Translations under genes and position numbers: made by a program
DNA from: Rosa chinensis
Lineage: Eukaryota; Streptophyta; Magnoliopsida; Rosales; Rosaceae
Direction of reading: 5' to 3'
Length of the DNA: 64,000 bases
NCBI RefSeq assembly: GCF_002994745.2
Contig: NC_037094.1
Location: forward strand, 1,884,001-1,948,000
Shown: positions 21,504 through 35,500 of the stretch, one piece after another
How positions within the stretch are numbered: position 1 is the first letter of the stretch
How the letters are laid out: the number at the start of each line of letters is the position of its first letter
Notes under the pieces: model-generated
Told to the model about the DNA's origin: nothing
Database searches by the model: none
The model's input: the letters and a program-made list of their open reading frames with translations, nothing else

Positions 21504-23551
21504 TTATCGAACACCATATGTCCATATCTTAGCATTGTTGCATATTAATTTGATACTTTCTTAGTATCTCGATCTCGCCCCTTTTGGAAGCCTCTTTTCA
21601 GCATTGTAATAAACATCTGGCCCATCTTACACTAGCCTCTTTGCACACCTCTTGGTTTCTTAGCATCTCTTATCTCTTCTGAAGCGTTTTTCATAAATTT
21701 CAACAAGCATCTAACCCTTGGCAACCTTAAGAAAAACAGTTAAACATAGAGGTACTGTGAATGATGGAGAAGGATGCTCCATTAATACCCCTAAATCCTC
21801 CATCAAGTCAGTGCTGCCTGTGAAGATTAATAACCACTCAGACTAAACATCCAAACAGTAAAGTTAAGGACACAAACTGGGGCTATAATACAAAACAATG
21901 ACTTTTATGTTTTGACTCTGCTAAAGTTAACAACTTTGAACCAGCCTTTTGTTCCACTTTGTGCTTTTGTAGGTATTACCACCAATGTAGTCCGATTGAA
22001 AAAAAAAAGAAAAAAAAAAGAAAAAAGGAGAACCGGCCTAGCTACAGCAACAAAAAAGCAAACATTTTTCCGGGGATTCAAATCTTTTTAGCACCAAACA
22101 AAGTCCTAAACCAAAGCTCACAAAAGTTCACAGTATTTCATGTCTCCCAGTCTTTATCAGTGCTTATTAACTTTGATCATCCATGGATCCAACAAACAAG
22201 AAACTCATTCCCACACCACTTCATGTTAATATTCCATAAAAGTAGAATCATAATTATATTTTTCCAACACAGTGCCAATTCATATAGATGATGATGGTTC
22301 TGGTTTAGTAATTACCCAGTACAGCCATAGCTGTAATTCAATATCCCAAGTTCACTGTTCACCCCCAATCACTGTTTGCTATCTACTTTTTGTGATTCAC
22401 CTACAGTGTTCATGACAATAGGCAATGAGGATCCTATATAGTATATACCAAAGAGAAGGGAGAAGAAAACCAAAAAGGTCGTAGTGAGTCTCCTATGACT
22501 GTCAACAGGAAAAAAGTGAGTTTGATTCTTCAAGCACTATGACCTGCTAGGGTTTTGAAGGCTGGATATCATCATTACGATGAGAAAGTGGGTTGACACC
22601 ACCCTCCATTTTAAAGCTGTGTAAATAAGTAATAATCAAACTGACAAGCAGAGCATGCACTCAAACTTTTACTGTTTATATTAGCTTAATAGCTTTGGGT
22701 GTCAGTGGCAACTGTGGCATTGAGAAGCCCATGTAGTTTTACAGTCCATGCCCAATCCATACTCTTAGTGATTATATGTTTAGTGGATCAGGCCCAGCTA
22801 CTGATTTATGGTCACCCGTCACCCGCAATTTTCCCCCAAAAATTAAAAAGGGCAGGAGAACTTTTCAGCCAGAGAGAGCGGGGACGGAATTCAACTTTGT
22901 AAGTTTGTTAAAAAAAAATTGAGTCTAAATTTTTGAGTTATGAAAGTGCTTAAAAATTATGACTTAAGAATATGAAGATTTTGGTGAGAAAATAAAAATA
23001 TACAATTTTAGCAAAAAAAAAAAAAATTGCTATAGTCCACAGTTTTGAGTGAAAAACCAGAATTTTTATTTTATTTTATTGGAGTAAAAAAGGGAAAATA
23101 GTGCATCATCACTTATTTTTTTTTGAGAATACATCACCACTTATTTTCTAACAAAGAGAAGGACGAGAAACAATTCATCATTATCACAAAACCAAAAAAT
23201 GAGAAGTTGAGGAGAAATTTAAAATAACACATATTCATGTCACGTGGTAAGACCGATTTAACACTCAATATTTAAATAGAAAATATCAAAACTACCATCT
23301 CCGCCGTCTACTATAATGTAATTGATAGGTCGAAACAATGCTGCAGAACGCAACTGTCCCATTTACGACAAAAATGGGAAGGGCATTTTCTTTTTCAATA
23401 AACGAAATCCATCAACGCCAAGAGGCAACAGCAATTTCATGAGCCTTTGAGGCTTAGAGAGCCCACATAATCCATCATCTGTCACAATAAACAAGAAACA
23501 AGCCCAATATATACATAACAAACGAAATTGGCCAATTGGGCGCGCGCTAAG
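21504..23551. other. Spacer upstream of RsmG
   Basis: A-rich runs (22000-22026, 23012-23026) and short meaningless frames only. The last 100-150 bases probably hold the promoter and 5' UTR of the methyltransferase gene. Confidence 0.4.
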
Positions 23552-25176
23552 ATGTTGTTGTTGGTTAGCCGTTGCGCACTAGTCCCATTCTCTCTGGGGA
23601 CTTTCTTCAAACACCTTCCGCGCCCAAAACCCAGTCCCATCTTTCCCTCCACAATCACACCCAAAACCCTAACCACCGCCACAATCCACTGCTCCTCTCA
23701 CTTCGAAGCCTTGGACTCCCGCCAAAAACACCAAATCCATCTCTACGTCGACACCCTTCTCGAATGGAACCAGGTCTTTTCCTCTCTCACACTCTCACAC
23801 CAATCCGCCGTTGAAATGTGTGAGCATAGGATTGATAAAGTTGTCGTCTTTGCAGAGAATGAACTTGACCGCGGTCAGAGAAGAGGGTGAGGTAATGGAG
23901 AGGCACATTGAAGACTCGCTGGCGATCATACCGCCCATAACAGACTCTTATCTCTCGCATTGTGGCGCCTCGTGTGGGAATGTCAGCGTTGTGGATGTGG
24001 GAAGCGGCGCGGGCCTGCCCGGGTTGGTTTTGGCCATTGCTTGCCCGGGTAAATATATCTGTTTTTGCTTAAAGTTGTTTTCTTTTGTAATTGGGATGGT
24101 TAAATTACTTGTTTGCTGGATTGGTGGTGTAGAATGGAAAGTGACCCTGATGGAGTCAATGAACAAAAGATGTGTTTTTTTGGAGCATGCTGTTAATCAT
24201 GTTGGTTTATCAAACGTGGAGATTGTTAGAGGAAGAGCAGAGGTATTGTTTCTTGTGTTTTGCTGGTTTCTGAGGAAGGTTTAGTCTTTTGTGGTCACAC
24301 AAACACATACGGATAGAAATTGGTTGGCGTTAAAGTAAGTGTTTCAAATTTTGTTATAGGACAGAACTTGGGTCAGGATGTGTGCTTCAGGGAGAAATAT
24401 GATGTAGCAGTGGCCAGAGCGGTTGCGGAGATGAGAATTTTGGGTAGGAATGTAAACGTCTTTGTCTTGGTTTCGTGCGTGGATTTTCAATACTTAAAAG
24501 ACTGGTTTCCTTACGTTGAGTTGTTGATTTTTTGTTACTTCGGTGGTCAGCGGAATACTGTCTTCCTCTGGTTCGCGTTGGTGGCTTGTTTGTAGCTGCA
24601 AAGGGCCATGATCCTCAGGTTGGTTCTGCACATACCAACCAATCATTTAGCCTTACTAAAGAGCAACATATTATATGCAAAACTTTTGTACATTTTCAAG
24701 TCTTATCTCATAAATCGGTTCTTTCTGAAGTTTCATTATAGAATGCACCATGTCATGTAAATTGTTTAACAATTTTGCTTGTACATGTTCTCTGGACCTT
24801 TAAACACTCTGGCAACATGTTGAACTGTCCATTGTTTCTTGAATTAACTTTCTAGACATGAGCTATTAATCAATCCGTAATATTGTACATTTGAACAGAT
24901 GGAAATTAGGAATGCAGAAAAAGCAATTCAAATTTTGGGTGCTTCCATATCACAACTGTGCCCAGGTATGTCTTATTTCCAATTTGAAAGAAAATCAACC
25001 ACTAATATGTATGATGGACATCACTAAATTGTTTCTATTGATGTAACCTCTATCTGTACCCAGTGGAATCTCACAGCCCATATGGACAAAGAACGGCCAT
25101 TGTATGTCTGAAAACCAGTCCCACCCCAAAGAAGTATCCTCGTGATCCAGGTACCCCGGTGAAAGTACCACTATGA
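23552..25176 (+). CDS. rsmG: Plastid-type 16S rRNA (guanine-N7) methyltransferase RsmG/GidB, 7 exons
   Basis: The enzyme transfers a methyl group from SAM to a 16S rRNA guanine (G527 in E. coli numbering). The plant copy acts in the plastid and has a transit peptide. Exons by homology and GT-AG: 23552-23773, 23856-24048, 24133-24242, 24365-24443, 24551-24618, 24899-24965, 25064-25176; frames close exactly to 283 residues. Residues 1-45 are Ser/Thr/Pro/basic, as in transit peptides. LLEWNQ joins RMNLTAVRE across intron 1. The SAM-binding motif VVDVGSGAGLPG is at about 119-130, followed by LMESMNKRCVFLEH, YDVAVARAVAEM and GGLFVAAKGHDPQ. The tail PYGQRTAIVCLKTSPTPKKY is typical of plant RsmG. 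The ATG at 23552 is the first ATG in frame. The donor of exon 4 and acceptor of exon 5 were chosen to restore the conserved ILAEYCLPLVR. Confidence 0.92.
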
Positions 25177-27731
25177 ATAGACGAATAGTTCATGTGCCCA
25201 ATTCGAATGTAATATTTTGTTGGCCTGCCATTTCCCCTCAGCCCCTCTTAATTTTTCTATGCAACTTCACTTTGGAAACAAAAACGCTGCATCTGAATAA
25301 AATTGCTTTTGGTCCACCGTTGTCCATTATGATTGATTAAGTCTAATCAGCCATGCACTTATTCTTCTTTGACTGTTTCTGGTGTTGATTAGTCGAGGCA
25401 TTTCTGCGAATAAGTATGCATTTTATAAACTAAGAGATATTTCATGTAATCCCCCTTTGGCTTTTCTAGACCTACGTAACTAACACTTCACTCACAGGAG
25501 TGACAGGACTTTACATGGGTGAAACTTTTTTAGTAAAATACAAAGTGATGTTGTCCATGTACAGGGTGATTATACAGAAGAAATGGATTCCTATAGGGTT
25601 AGGAACTGCTAACTTTTAAAAATGTAAAAAACCAACAACTCAATTATTGAAGTAGAACTTGGGAGACTACTCCCAGAGCAGTAACCACTTTTAATTAGTA
25701 TTTGCATGATAATTAATTTAATGTATTTTTCCCTGAATGATGCTGCTTTGTGCGCAAAAATGGAAATGCATATGACATGTACTTTGAGAAGCAAAATTAA
25801 GTTCTGCTGCCCTGCTTAAAAGTAAAATTAAACAGTGGAAGCAGCATTACAGGTTCATGAACTGAACAAATATTATGATGAATTAGTAAGGTGAAATAGG
25901 CGATCAAGAACAAGTAACTACTAATATTATGGAGTGTGGACTAATTAGAGACATGGTCTTAATTAGGTCATCTTATGCCTAACTAGTGAGTTACTGAGTG
26001 TTATCACAGATCATATGCAGAAGTGGTATACGAATTGCTGCTTTCCTACCAATAAATTACTGCCAGCTGAAAAGACACCTCATTTGGAGGCAATGTTGCC
26101 TACATTTGCCAAATTGTATCCCCTCCTCCCTTTGAGTCAATCTATGCTTTTCATCCGTCTCTCTCATGCTTCATCTTTAGCCAACACCATCTACTCCTTT
26201 TGATCTGAAACTTTGAGGGATTAAATTCACTTTTCTGTAGTATAAAATTTACAAAAAGAAAAGTTGAGGACTGGAAGGCTTTGTTAATTTGCACATTATC
26301 TGCGTTAAACTTAGGTTCTACCCGATAAAGCATTGCTGCACGGAAGCTATGTTGCGCAGCGTGGACGGTGAGTAGACAGGTGTATACAAGCTTATCGAAG
26401 TTAGATCGTCCTATGATTTCTTTAATAGGATAATTATCTTTCAGAAAGCTTGATAGTAAAGTAAATCTCATATCATATAATATTTTCTTCTTTTGGGTCA
26501 ACAACGTTATGTGCATGATAGCTAGGAGTGGGATTTGTGACAAAGAGCAATGAAGTAGGTTAAAATACTGGTGTGCTGTAGTAACTAAATTGACTGTTAC
26601 CTAACTCCTTCTCCACTTGTAATAATACATTTTAAAGGTCAAATTGGAACTTTATATGAAGTTATTAAGTGATTACTTCATTATCGGACTTGGTGATTAC
26701 TGTTTTTTGCACCCTTCATTATATGATTATAGAGTTTATGCTTTCTAATTAATCAGCTTTGGATGAATCCTGCTTTGGCAGACCTACCTGCTGCTTTATT
26801 GTGAAAGGTAGATATAGATATTTGCCTGAAAGAAACCAAAACTTAGAGAAAAAAGCTTTATATATATATATATATATATATATTGAGATTTTGGACAATG
26901 GAAGGTAAGATTCTTAAGAGAATGAGTGTGAGTGAGTGTCCTTTCTATGCGCTCTCTCCATCTTTTGGGTTGCCCCCCACAATCCAACCAATCCTTGCCA
27001 AAAGGAAAAGGCAAGTAGTGACACTCCATTGGCCATTGCATCACATATTTAATCCATGCCAACCAATCCTTCTCGGGCACACGACGGTGACGACACTATT
27101 GTTAAGAAAAAGAGAACCATATGTATTTTATGTGATACTATTTATTAATGTCATTTCCCACTTTTAAGAAATTTTCCCATTGAGTTTTCTTCATTTTTTT
27201 ATATTTGATTCCTTTGCTTTTTAATTTGGATTTCTGTGAGTTTGGTTTGCTTTTATTGATAATTCTTTAATATTTTTTGTCTTCTCTTTGGTTTTGCTAT
27301 TTCATACGACTATTCTAGCTCATCTACATATTTGTTTATCAAGTTTGTCATCCTCTTGGAGAAAACACAGCATCATAAAAATTTGAATTAAGCAACAGAT
27401 ACAGAATGTTTAAAAATGATTGATCTTCTTATTATATGAAAGCCATTGATCTTCTTATTATATGATAGCGTACATACTTGTTTCATCATACTTCCATTTC
27501 CACAAGAATATCTCACCCTCTAAGATCACACAGTCTCATGAATCATACACTTCATATCTCTTAGGCAGGCATTTCTAACCTAACCCAAGTGACTAATAGT
27601 CTCCAGCAAGTAGAGAGAAGGGAAACTAACATATAGCAAAAGAAGAGAAAGCAGAAAAACAAGATCTCCTCTTAATTGGCAAGACTTAGCTGAAGGAAGA
27701 AGATTAGAACAAGTAAAAGAGAAAGAGTCTT
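25177..27731. other. Spacer between RsmG and the WD40 gene
   Basis: Holds the 3' UTR of RsmG and the 3' UTR of the convergent WD40 gene. A (TA)n run is at about 26858-26882. No other gene or element is recognised. Confidence 0.4.
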
Positions 27732-28958
27732 CTACTGACAAGGAACAAAGACCTGCCAAACCTTGATGTCACAGTCCAAACCCCCACTGTAAATGAGATA
27801 ATTGGACGCGTCAGATGTGTTGCTGTGGTCAACTGTAGCAGTTAAACACTTGACTGGACCTTTATGCCCTTCCAACAAGGCCAAACAGGAATAACTTCTA
27901 GCAACCCCTCTCCAGATTCTTATCGTTTGGTCTGCAGAACCACTACATACCAAGTCTGAAACCACTGCCAGGCATAATATGGACTTGGTATGACCTCTAA
28001 GCGCACCCACAACACCCATGTTACCCTCAGTATCTATCTTCTCCCAAACAACAATGGACCTGTCACATGCACCGGAGTACAACACGCAACCATCACTGCT
28101 CAGAGCAAGTGCATTGACCCCAGAATTGTGCTTCTCTAATATAGCAATTAGAGAATGTTTCTTTTCGCCCAACTCTTTCTTCCACACCTTAATTTTTTGG
28201 TCTGCTGAACCAGTATAAACATGTCCATCCTCGAATGATACTGCCACTGCATTTATAGCATCATCATGTGCATTTGTCACAGACTCCAAACATTTGAAGT
28301 CTGATGTGCTCCATACTTTGAGCGTTCGATCCCATGAAACAGAATAAAGAAGTGACTCGTCTCTTGATAAGGCTAGTGCAGAGACAGTGTCCACATGATT
28401 GACCCAAGTGCTCTTCTTGTGCCTTCTTATTTGGACCTGGTGCTTGGGCATCAGAAGCTTAGCAGCGCGGTCACCAAGCGTTGGCAACGTGGCTAAGCGC
28501 GAGTACTTTTGGTGGTCAGGTTCATTGTTATCGATTTTCCAGACTCGAATCTTGTGATCTTGATGAGCACTGAAGAGCTTGTCACCTGAAATTGCTAGGG
28601 ACTTCACTGCTCCCTTTCCTGCAGACACCATGCCATGATCAGCACTCAAGTTTTCGTTATTGAACTCGACGTGAGGGTTGCACTTCCACGACCGGATTTC
28701 TCTGTCGGAAGAGCCGATATAGATGAAGTTTCCAGATATGGTGAGAGAGGATATGTAGGAGTTGTGGCCTTGCAAAGTGGTGAGGCAGTGGTGATAGGTG
28801 GGCTGATTTTCTTGACTGTGGGATTGTGAGGACAGGGATGGAACTGACTGGAGGCTTGGCTCAGAAGTAAGGTAATGATCTGATTGATCACCATGAAAAT
28901 AATTTGTCTGAGATTCAATATCATTGTTTGAGTACGGATAGGTCTGGTGGTATTCCAT
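27732..28958 (-). CDS. JGB: JINGUBANG-like WD40 repeat protein
   Basis: An intronless 408-residue protein. The family is named after Arabidopsis JINGUBANG, a WD40 protein that restrains pollen germination; related copies exist in most plants. Seven WD40 blades are visible by their ends: SSDREIRSWK (83-92), AHQDHKIRVWK, SWDRTLKVWS, SADQKIKVWK, ACDRSIVVWE, SADQTIRIWR and GLDCDIKVWQ, covering about residues 57-405 and forming one propeller. The first 50 residues are Ser/Gln/Tyr-rich and probably disordered. The insert DRAAKLLMPKHQVQIRRHKKSTWV between blades 2 and 3 is characteristic of this family. Start at the first ATG of the frame. Exact paralogue identity is uncertain. Confidence 0.9.
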   Translation of the reverse strand: MEYHQTYPYSNNDIESQTNYFHGDQSDHYLTSEPSLQSVPSLSSQSHSQENQPTYHHCLTTLQGHNSYISSLTISGNFIYIGSSDREIRSWKCNPHVEFNNENLSADHGMVSAGKGAVKSLAISGDKLFSAHQDHKIRVWKIDNNEPDHQKYSRLATLPTLGDRAAKLLMPKHQVQIRRHKKSTWVNHVDTVSALALSRDESLLYSVSWDRTLKVWSTSDFKCLESVTNAHDDAINAVAVSFEDGHVYTGSADQKIKVWKKELGEKKHSLIAILEKHNSGVNALALSSDGCVLYSGACDRSIVVWEKIDTEGNMGVVGALRGHTKSILCLAVVSDLVCSGSADQTIRIWRGVARSYSCLALLEGHKGPVKCLTATVDHSNTSDASNYLIYSGGLDCDIKVWQVFVPCQ

Positions 28959-31782
28959 GGTTCATGTTAGAGAAGGAGTGGGAGAAGAAAGTGAAGTGTA
29001 TATTAATATATATAGAGAATGAGGAATGAGGTATGAGGATAGCTAAGCTAGAAAGAAATTGGGAGCATTTAGGAGGCCTATTTAAAGCTAAAAGATATAT
29101 AAAAATAGCTTCTACACTGTTCAAAAAGTGGTGAAGCAATATTGGGCCAGATAAATTATGTGGGTGGAGCATAGGAATTGGTTGTTCTGCACTGTCATTT
29201 GGGATCCATGATCTTCGCAAATGCTCTGCATTTCTTCTCTTATTGATCTTAAACTCAGGAAGCAAGGGACAGAATCAGATGGTTCTGTGAAAAGTTTGGA
29301 TATTTAAAAGAACAAAAATAATATTGAGAAGAATTTCCACTGTTGTCCATATTTGACTGATAAGTTTTGTCCATATCATTGAGCTAAGCAGCCCGACTCT
29401 GTGACCCTCCTCTATAGGATCTAGAAATATATTTAACTCCCTGTTTTGGTGGAGAAATTAAGCTATAGCTATACTCATCCAACCACAACCCTCCACCAAC
29501 AAGTTTTGCTCTGTGATAAAAATAAACTTATGCTCCAACCTCTTGCTCAAGGCTATGAAGGTGAACCAGCCACGTACTTCACAACACAAGCAAGATAGGT
29601 AAGGTTGTTTATGTGATCAGAAAGAACTTGCTGATTAGGGTTTCCTCTATAATTATCAAAGGACCTGTAGGAGAGAAATGAGGACTAGAAGTTTATGAAT
29701 TAAGCTAGGCATTGTGTCCCATGTGACCTCAACTATAGCTTGGTGCATAATAGCTTTACATGTAGTCTTTTTCTATTGCTATGCCCATAGTGTGTCTCAC
29801 TCGTTTTTTTGCTACTGGTATGGTTATTTTCCCTGAAATGAGAAATCAGAGGGACAAAAGGACCCATGATTGGACCCCCTTAGGACCTATCAATGGGTGA
29901 TAAGTGTTTGTACTCTCTTATACCTGTCTCATCATGATAATATCTTGTAGGTACAATTTTCATTTTCATATTTTTGGCTAACAAACTATAGTCTTTTTGG
30001 CTTATGTAAAGCGCAGTACTTGACAATGACTTGCTCTCTGACCTCTAAGGAACTATAATGAGAGTCCAAAAGGCCTAATGGAAGAATGAAAATGATGTTT
30101 TGTGGATGCTAATTGTTCTTGAATGCAATTTGCTTGGTGATTGATTGATCTATTACTTATGCACTTTAGGTATATGGCAAAGATGAACTACTACTTGTTG
30201 TTTAACTTCTTTTGATATTTTGATGCTTTCTTATCTTATCGTCCAAAGTAGGGCTAATCCTCTGAAAAAGAGGTAAATGCTCTATCTGCAGCTACGAAGT
30301 AGTATGAACCCACGAATAAATTCAATGTATTTGAAAAAATTATGACTAGTTTGAAAATAATTGAGAGTGTGGTTGGCATACTTTTGTATCCAAACCATTT
30401 CTTTCAAGAACAATTATCTCCATACTGGACCAAGGAAAATTGTTTTTAGCTAGTCTTTGCGTCTGATGGATCCATTTCGTACAGTTTCTTTCTTTAGGCC
30501 TACTTCATTCCCCCCTTATTACTTGACTGAAATCGTATCTTTTATGATATTTCGGGAGATTTTCTTGTCTTAGGTTCCATTATATTGTATTTGAGAAATG
30601 TCAAAAAAAATTTGAAATGGAGACACAGTGGATAGTACAGATCGTAAGTGACTTCTAATTCGTAGTAGTCTAGTCCTCAGAAGTATGATTATTCTCTTCA
30701 TTGTCTTCAATGCATAATGAATGAAGTTGTTGTCTTGTCATTTCTAGACTGGAAATCAAAACTTGTATCGCACAACGATCAATATGGTATACAGACTGGT
30801 GTTTAACCTTTGAATCATCCCCTTTGCTCTAGAAATTAGATTATTAATCACCGTCGGATTTAGTTTGTATGCCATACTGATCAGTACGGTAGAATAAGAA
30901 GAACCCAAAGTAATTCATATTGAATTCCAGTTCTAATCCACTATGTATCTGATGTTAACAATAGCACTTATACCATGCTCAACCAGCTTTTGATGGGATT
31001 GAAGGGAGGGACAGCTTTCCGATCCTCTCAAGGAATGAAATCTATTATGGTGATGAAAGTGGAATAAGTATCCACATATCAGTAAAGCCCACCTCCCTTT
31101 GTTGCAGCTTTTCAATTGCATGATAATACATTTTCAGGAATCATGAATCATGATATGTAATGAGGTCTGTCTTCCCAGCACTAAATTAAAAACCCGAAAC
31201 ATATCTGGTGATATAAACCCGACTTAGAGCTGCAACATACCCATATTTGTCTGTTGGTCCCAAGCATAACATGACATTATTGCCTTTAGGGTCAGCAACC
31301 ACCAATCGCTGCTCTACATCAAACTATATGTACTGAAGCCATAGCCCCTCCATGAGTAGTTGTTGTTCTTATTATTATTATTACTTTCATTTTTTTTATT
31401 AGGTTAAAGTCAAAAATTCTTTTTTCATTTATCATACAATAAATTTGTAAACGACTACACGTGGTCGAACTAAATACTTATATCACTAAAAAAGCATATG
31501 CAGAAAATTGTAGTTAAGCTGGTCTCATCTCAATGATCTTTATGGCCGAATTCGATCCAAGGCAACAAACTCGATAAGGCCCATAATCCCACAAAGTCCG
31601 TTTAGCACCACAACTCCAAATTGGTATTATTGGGACACTAATGCAGTTCCGCTCAAGTGGTCAGTTAAATCTGTGGGTAGTCTTGCTCAGTTGCCGTTGG
31701 ATTTTAATCAAATGGTGAAAAAAATAACAAGCCAATTGGAACACTCGTAATTTTCTCCATTGAATTTAAATCCATCCATGGA
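28959..31782. other. Long spacer, no gene seen
   Basis: The promoter of the WD40 gene should lie in the first few hundred bases. No coding region, RNA or element is recognised from 29300 to 31780. A short (TTA)n run is at about 31369-31382. Confidence 0.4.
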
Positions 31783-31785
31783 TAA

Positions 31786-32310
31786 GAGCAAGTGCACCCG
31801 TAGTCAAGAAAAGGCAAAGTCGAGAAGTCAAGAATTCGACCAGTCAAGTTACTATTCACTGCCACTGGACATGGGTTTACACCCGTTGTTTTTCTTGCCC
31901 GGTCAACACTGTTCATTTTTTCACTGTTCGTATTTACTGTTCACCAAGTGGATCTAATTGTTCTGACGCACTATTTCGTTTTACTGTTCATCGTTTTACT
32001 GTTCATTTAACTGTAATGGTCGTGGCAGCACACCATTCGCCCGTGCTCTTCACGCTGTCTCTCTGTCGCGTCTCCTTCTGCGCAGCCATTGTGATGTCAG
32101 CCATGTTCTGCTGCAGGCCAAGGTGGCAGCAAGCCAAGCCTGGGCAAAGAAAAAGGCATGGGCTTGACATTTTTCTTGCCCTTGGTCAAACAAATGCAAA
32201 TCCTGCCCAGGCAAAACAGGCCCGGTGGAGGGGAAAAATGGAGCTTGCCCAGTCAAAATCATGGAATGCTGAGGTGGTGCCCGGGCAAAAGAGCACCGGT
32301 GCACTTGCTC
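31786..32310. mobile_element. PIF/Harbinger (Tourist-like) MITE, 525 bp
   Basis: Termini GAGCAAGTGCACCCGTAG (left) and GAGCAAGTGCACCGGTGC (right, reverse complement), flanked by the 3-bp duplication TAA (31783-31785 and 32311-32313) typical of this superfamily. ACTGTTCA motifs are repeated inside (31900-32010). Non-coding; the open frames 31760-31957 and 32016-32339 run through it by chance. Confidence 0.78.
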
Positions 32311-32313
32311 TAA

Positions 32314-32598
32314 GTGAATACCAGTTACTAGTCCAGTAGAGCATGACTCACACCAGTAAAGTGGACTTGAATTACAACCACAGCTGGCCCATACTCTAAA
32401 GAAAAGGGGAAAAACTACGGTGGGCCCAAGGCCCAAAGACTTTAGACCCGCCTCATCTCGATTCTTCCAGAAAAGAGAGAGTAGAATCCCTCTCCCATCC
32501 TTCTCTGTCATTTCTACTATTTTCTAGGGTTTCAAACCGTATCAAAATTCTATTTCAAAAAAAAAAGGGTATCAAAAGTCACTGAGCGACGAAGGATA
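32314..32598. promoter_or_regulatory. Upstream region of the KRR1-like gene
   Basis: Short spacer that must hold the promoter and 5' UTR of the gene starting at 32599. It includes an A-run at about 32558-32567. No TATA box of good quality is seen. Confidence 0.3.
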
Positions 32599-35500
32599 AT
32601 GGAGATCTGCGGCGACAAATGGAAGTCGTCGGACGATATGAAGGCTGTGTTGTCCCGTCCGTCACTCGCATCACGCTTTTCGTTTGGCGAAAGAGTTCCG
32701 TGGTGGCTGCACGCAACGACCTTTTCGCCGAGAAAAATAACAACAGAAGGGGCGGCGATGGAGTCGAAGCCGCCGTTGAACAAGGATGGCATGGTTGCTT
32801 ACACCTCCTTCTCTTCCATGTTTTATCCTGGACGAGGTACGTAATGAGAGCTTGCTTATTAGCTTTTTACTTCTTCAATTAGTCAAATGATTATCATATT
32901 GTTAACCCTTAGTTAAATATATGGCTAGTTAATTAATTAATTAATTATTAAACATTAATGCTGTATGCAGCAAAAGTGTTGGCAGAAGAATGGCCCATGG
33001 TGGAGTCGGCCTTGGGAGAGTATGGCATGTCATGCAAACTCGATTGGGTAAGCCAGAGCATGCACTTGATTGATTTTCAGTAGTTTGTATTTCGATCCGT
33101 CACAAATGAGTTGTTCAAATTATGTTCAGGATGAGAGGTTCATAACAGTGGCAACGACGACAAGGACTAGGGGTGCGGATATTGTTTACAAGGCTAGGGA
33201 CCTCCTTCATCTTCTGGCATTGACTAATGTTCCACCATCAATGGTACAAATACAAATGCCACTTTACTTTTCCCTTTTGATGCTCACTTTACTTTACTTA
33301 TACAAATAACTATAAGTTTCAAGTGGTGCTGGTGCGTGTGCGTGTGCGTGTGTGGTAGTAAGATAATGTTATAGGGTCAGTTGAGCATCCTTCTCTGTTG
33401 CTTAATCTGTCTCTTCGTCTTGTCTGCTTCTCTGTATTTTGCTTTTTCTTGGTCAATAAAAAGACTTCTCTTATAAAATAAAAAATAAAAAAATTGTACT
33501 GCTGTTGTTCAATGAATTCTTTCTCTCTAGGCAACAAAATGCTCACTTTGACCCTGTCTACCCTTTTCTTCTTTACTTCATCAACTGTATCTGGTTAATG
33601 TGAACCATTCTCTATGTCATTGCTGATTTGAGTGCGCAATGCGTTCATTTCAGGCCATACAGATACTGGATGGCAGGCTGCATTGTGACATCATCTGGAC
33701 TGCCAATTGTTACGGTGGTCTTCTCTCTAAACTTTCGTTTAAGAGTAAGGTATGTCGCTAAAGTCTCTATTTATGATTTTGAAAGCATTCTCTGTAGTTG
33801 TGACGCGGGACATTTTATTCTTATCATTCTCTTGCTGCTTAATGCTTTTCTGTAACATTTTAAGTTTTAACATTAAAAAGGTTTTGAGGTTGCGAACTTC
33901 TAGTTGAGGATAATATAAGGAATTGTGCACTTTCTTCCTTCCTAGATATCTCATGAAGAGTGAGACCAGATACCCCCCTTTATTCTTAGTGGGTGCCGTC
34001 CTAATCTCAATTTTTGTGTGCATGTTCAGGGGCAATATTTTACACGGATGAAAAATATTCGGCGCAACATAGAGGTGCATGAATGTATATAAATTATGTT
34101 CTTTCTGTTCAAAAGACTCATTAGTTTCACATTCCTAACATTGTAATTGTGATGCAGGGCCTTGTATCTGTATCCGGTTGCTCCCTCTTCATTAATGTAA
34201 GGGTTACTTTTCCTTTAGTGATCGTGGTCGATGATTAAATTGTGCATCTCTTCTTTTCGTCTGGCGACCTCCAGATGAAGTTGGGGCTATGAATTTAATG
34301 ATGTATTCTTTTTCCTGTTATTGAACAGGGATTTTCTGTCACTGCAATTAGCGCAATTCCTGAAGGACTATTGACGATCAGGGGTATTGTGACATCCTGC
34401 ATTGTTAAAGGTCAGAATCCTGGAACTGCTGTCAGGTTGTTGAAATTGTTTCAAGAAAGGAATGGACAGACAGAGAATCTCGAGATGGATGCTTATGGTG
34501 AGCTTCTTTACTTCTCATTTCGTTCTCCATAATTAATTAGTGGTTGGAATTTCTTATCGGAGATGGAGTTGTGAGTTAGGGCGGTGTCATTCTTACTTGA
34601 GGATGCTTTTTCTTAAGAACTTTATTCATCTTTTACGAAACAATTATCTTAAACTAACCAGGGTTCCCTTGGCGTACAAAACAAACCAAGCAAATTTCCT
34701 TATCTCGATTTTCTCACAACTGTCCCGTTGACTATTTCTCTGTGGTTTGCTAGGGTTCAAAACTGCTCCTGGAGAAAAACTGAGATTCTTGAAGCGATTA
34801 GGTGGGAACCCATTAGTTGAACAGAAAAATTCGGAGCTTACCCTGACGAGGGGGGATGATGTCGGGGAACTGAAGCCATCCATTGGGAACCCGCGAGTTG
34901 GATACAAAAAATCGGAGGATGACCCGACACCAGAAGTCAATCAGACAGAGTTTTCTTTATTTGGCCCTTCATTGAACAAAGATGGAATGCTTGTGTGTGG
35001 TTCGTTCTTCCTTGATCATCGAGGTAGCATCCTCTCTCTGTCTTATTTTTTTTTTGATCTTATCTGTTTATATTTTCTTGGTGATCAGTAATTTTATGAA
35101 AAATGAGGAAACAATCTTTTCCAATTTAAACTTATGATCATGATATCGTAACACATAAACAATGTTTGTTACAATTGGTATGTTATTTCTCTCCACTGTT
35201 GTGGATGAAGCTGCAAGTTTGAATCCCCACTCCCGCAAGATCCAAAAGTTAAGGAAAATCTGTCCTTTCCATCCAATTACATTCTGATCAGTGATCATTT
35301 ATATTTGATGCGAGAATAATTCATGCTGCCACTGTCTTAAATAGTTTCAAATTGTGTAGAGTGCTACATTGAATATAGCTCGTTGGATGGCTGTATTGAT
35401 TACTTGTATGGTTTTTGGATCAGTTGCTTTGAGAAATTATTACATTCTCAGGTCTCGTTTTAATTAAATTTATTATTGTGGTTGTTCCTATAATTTGTTT

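Noticed and set aside
30990..31015. GGGATTGAAGGGAGGGACAGC, similar to the middle of miR159
   Set aside because: The ends do not match and no hairpin partner was seen.
35190..35245. GCAAGTTTGAATCCCCACT, B-box-like
   Set aside because: It lies in an intron of the KRR1-like gene without an A box or tail; too weak to call a SINE.
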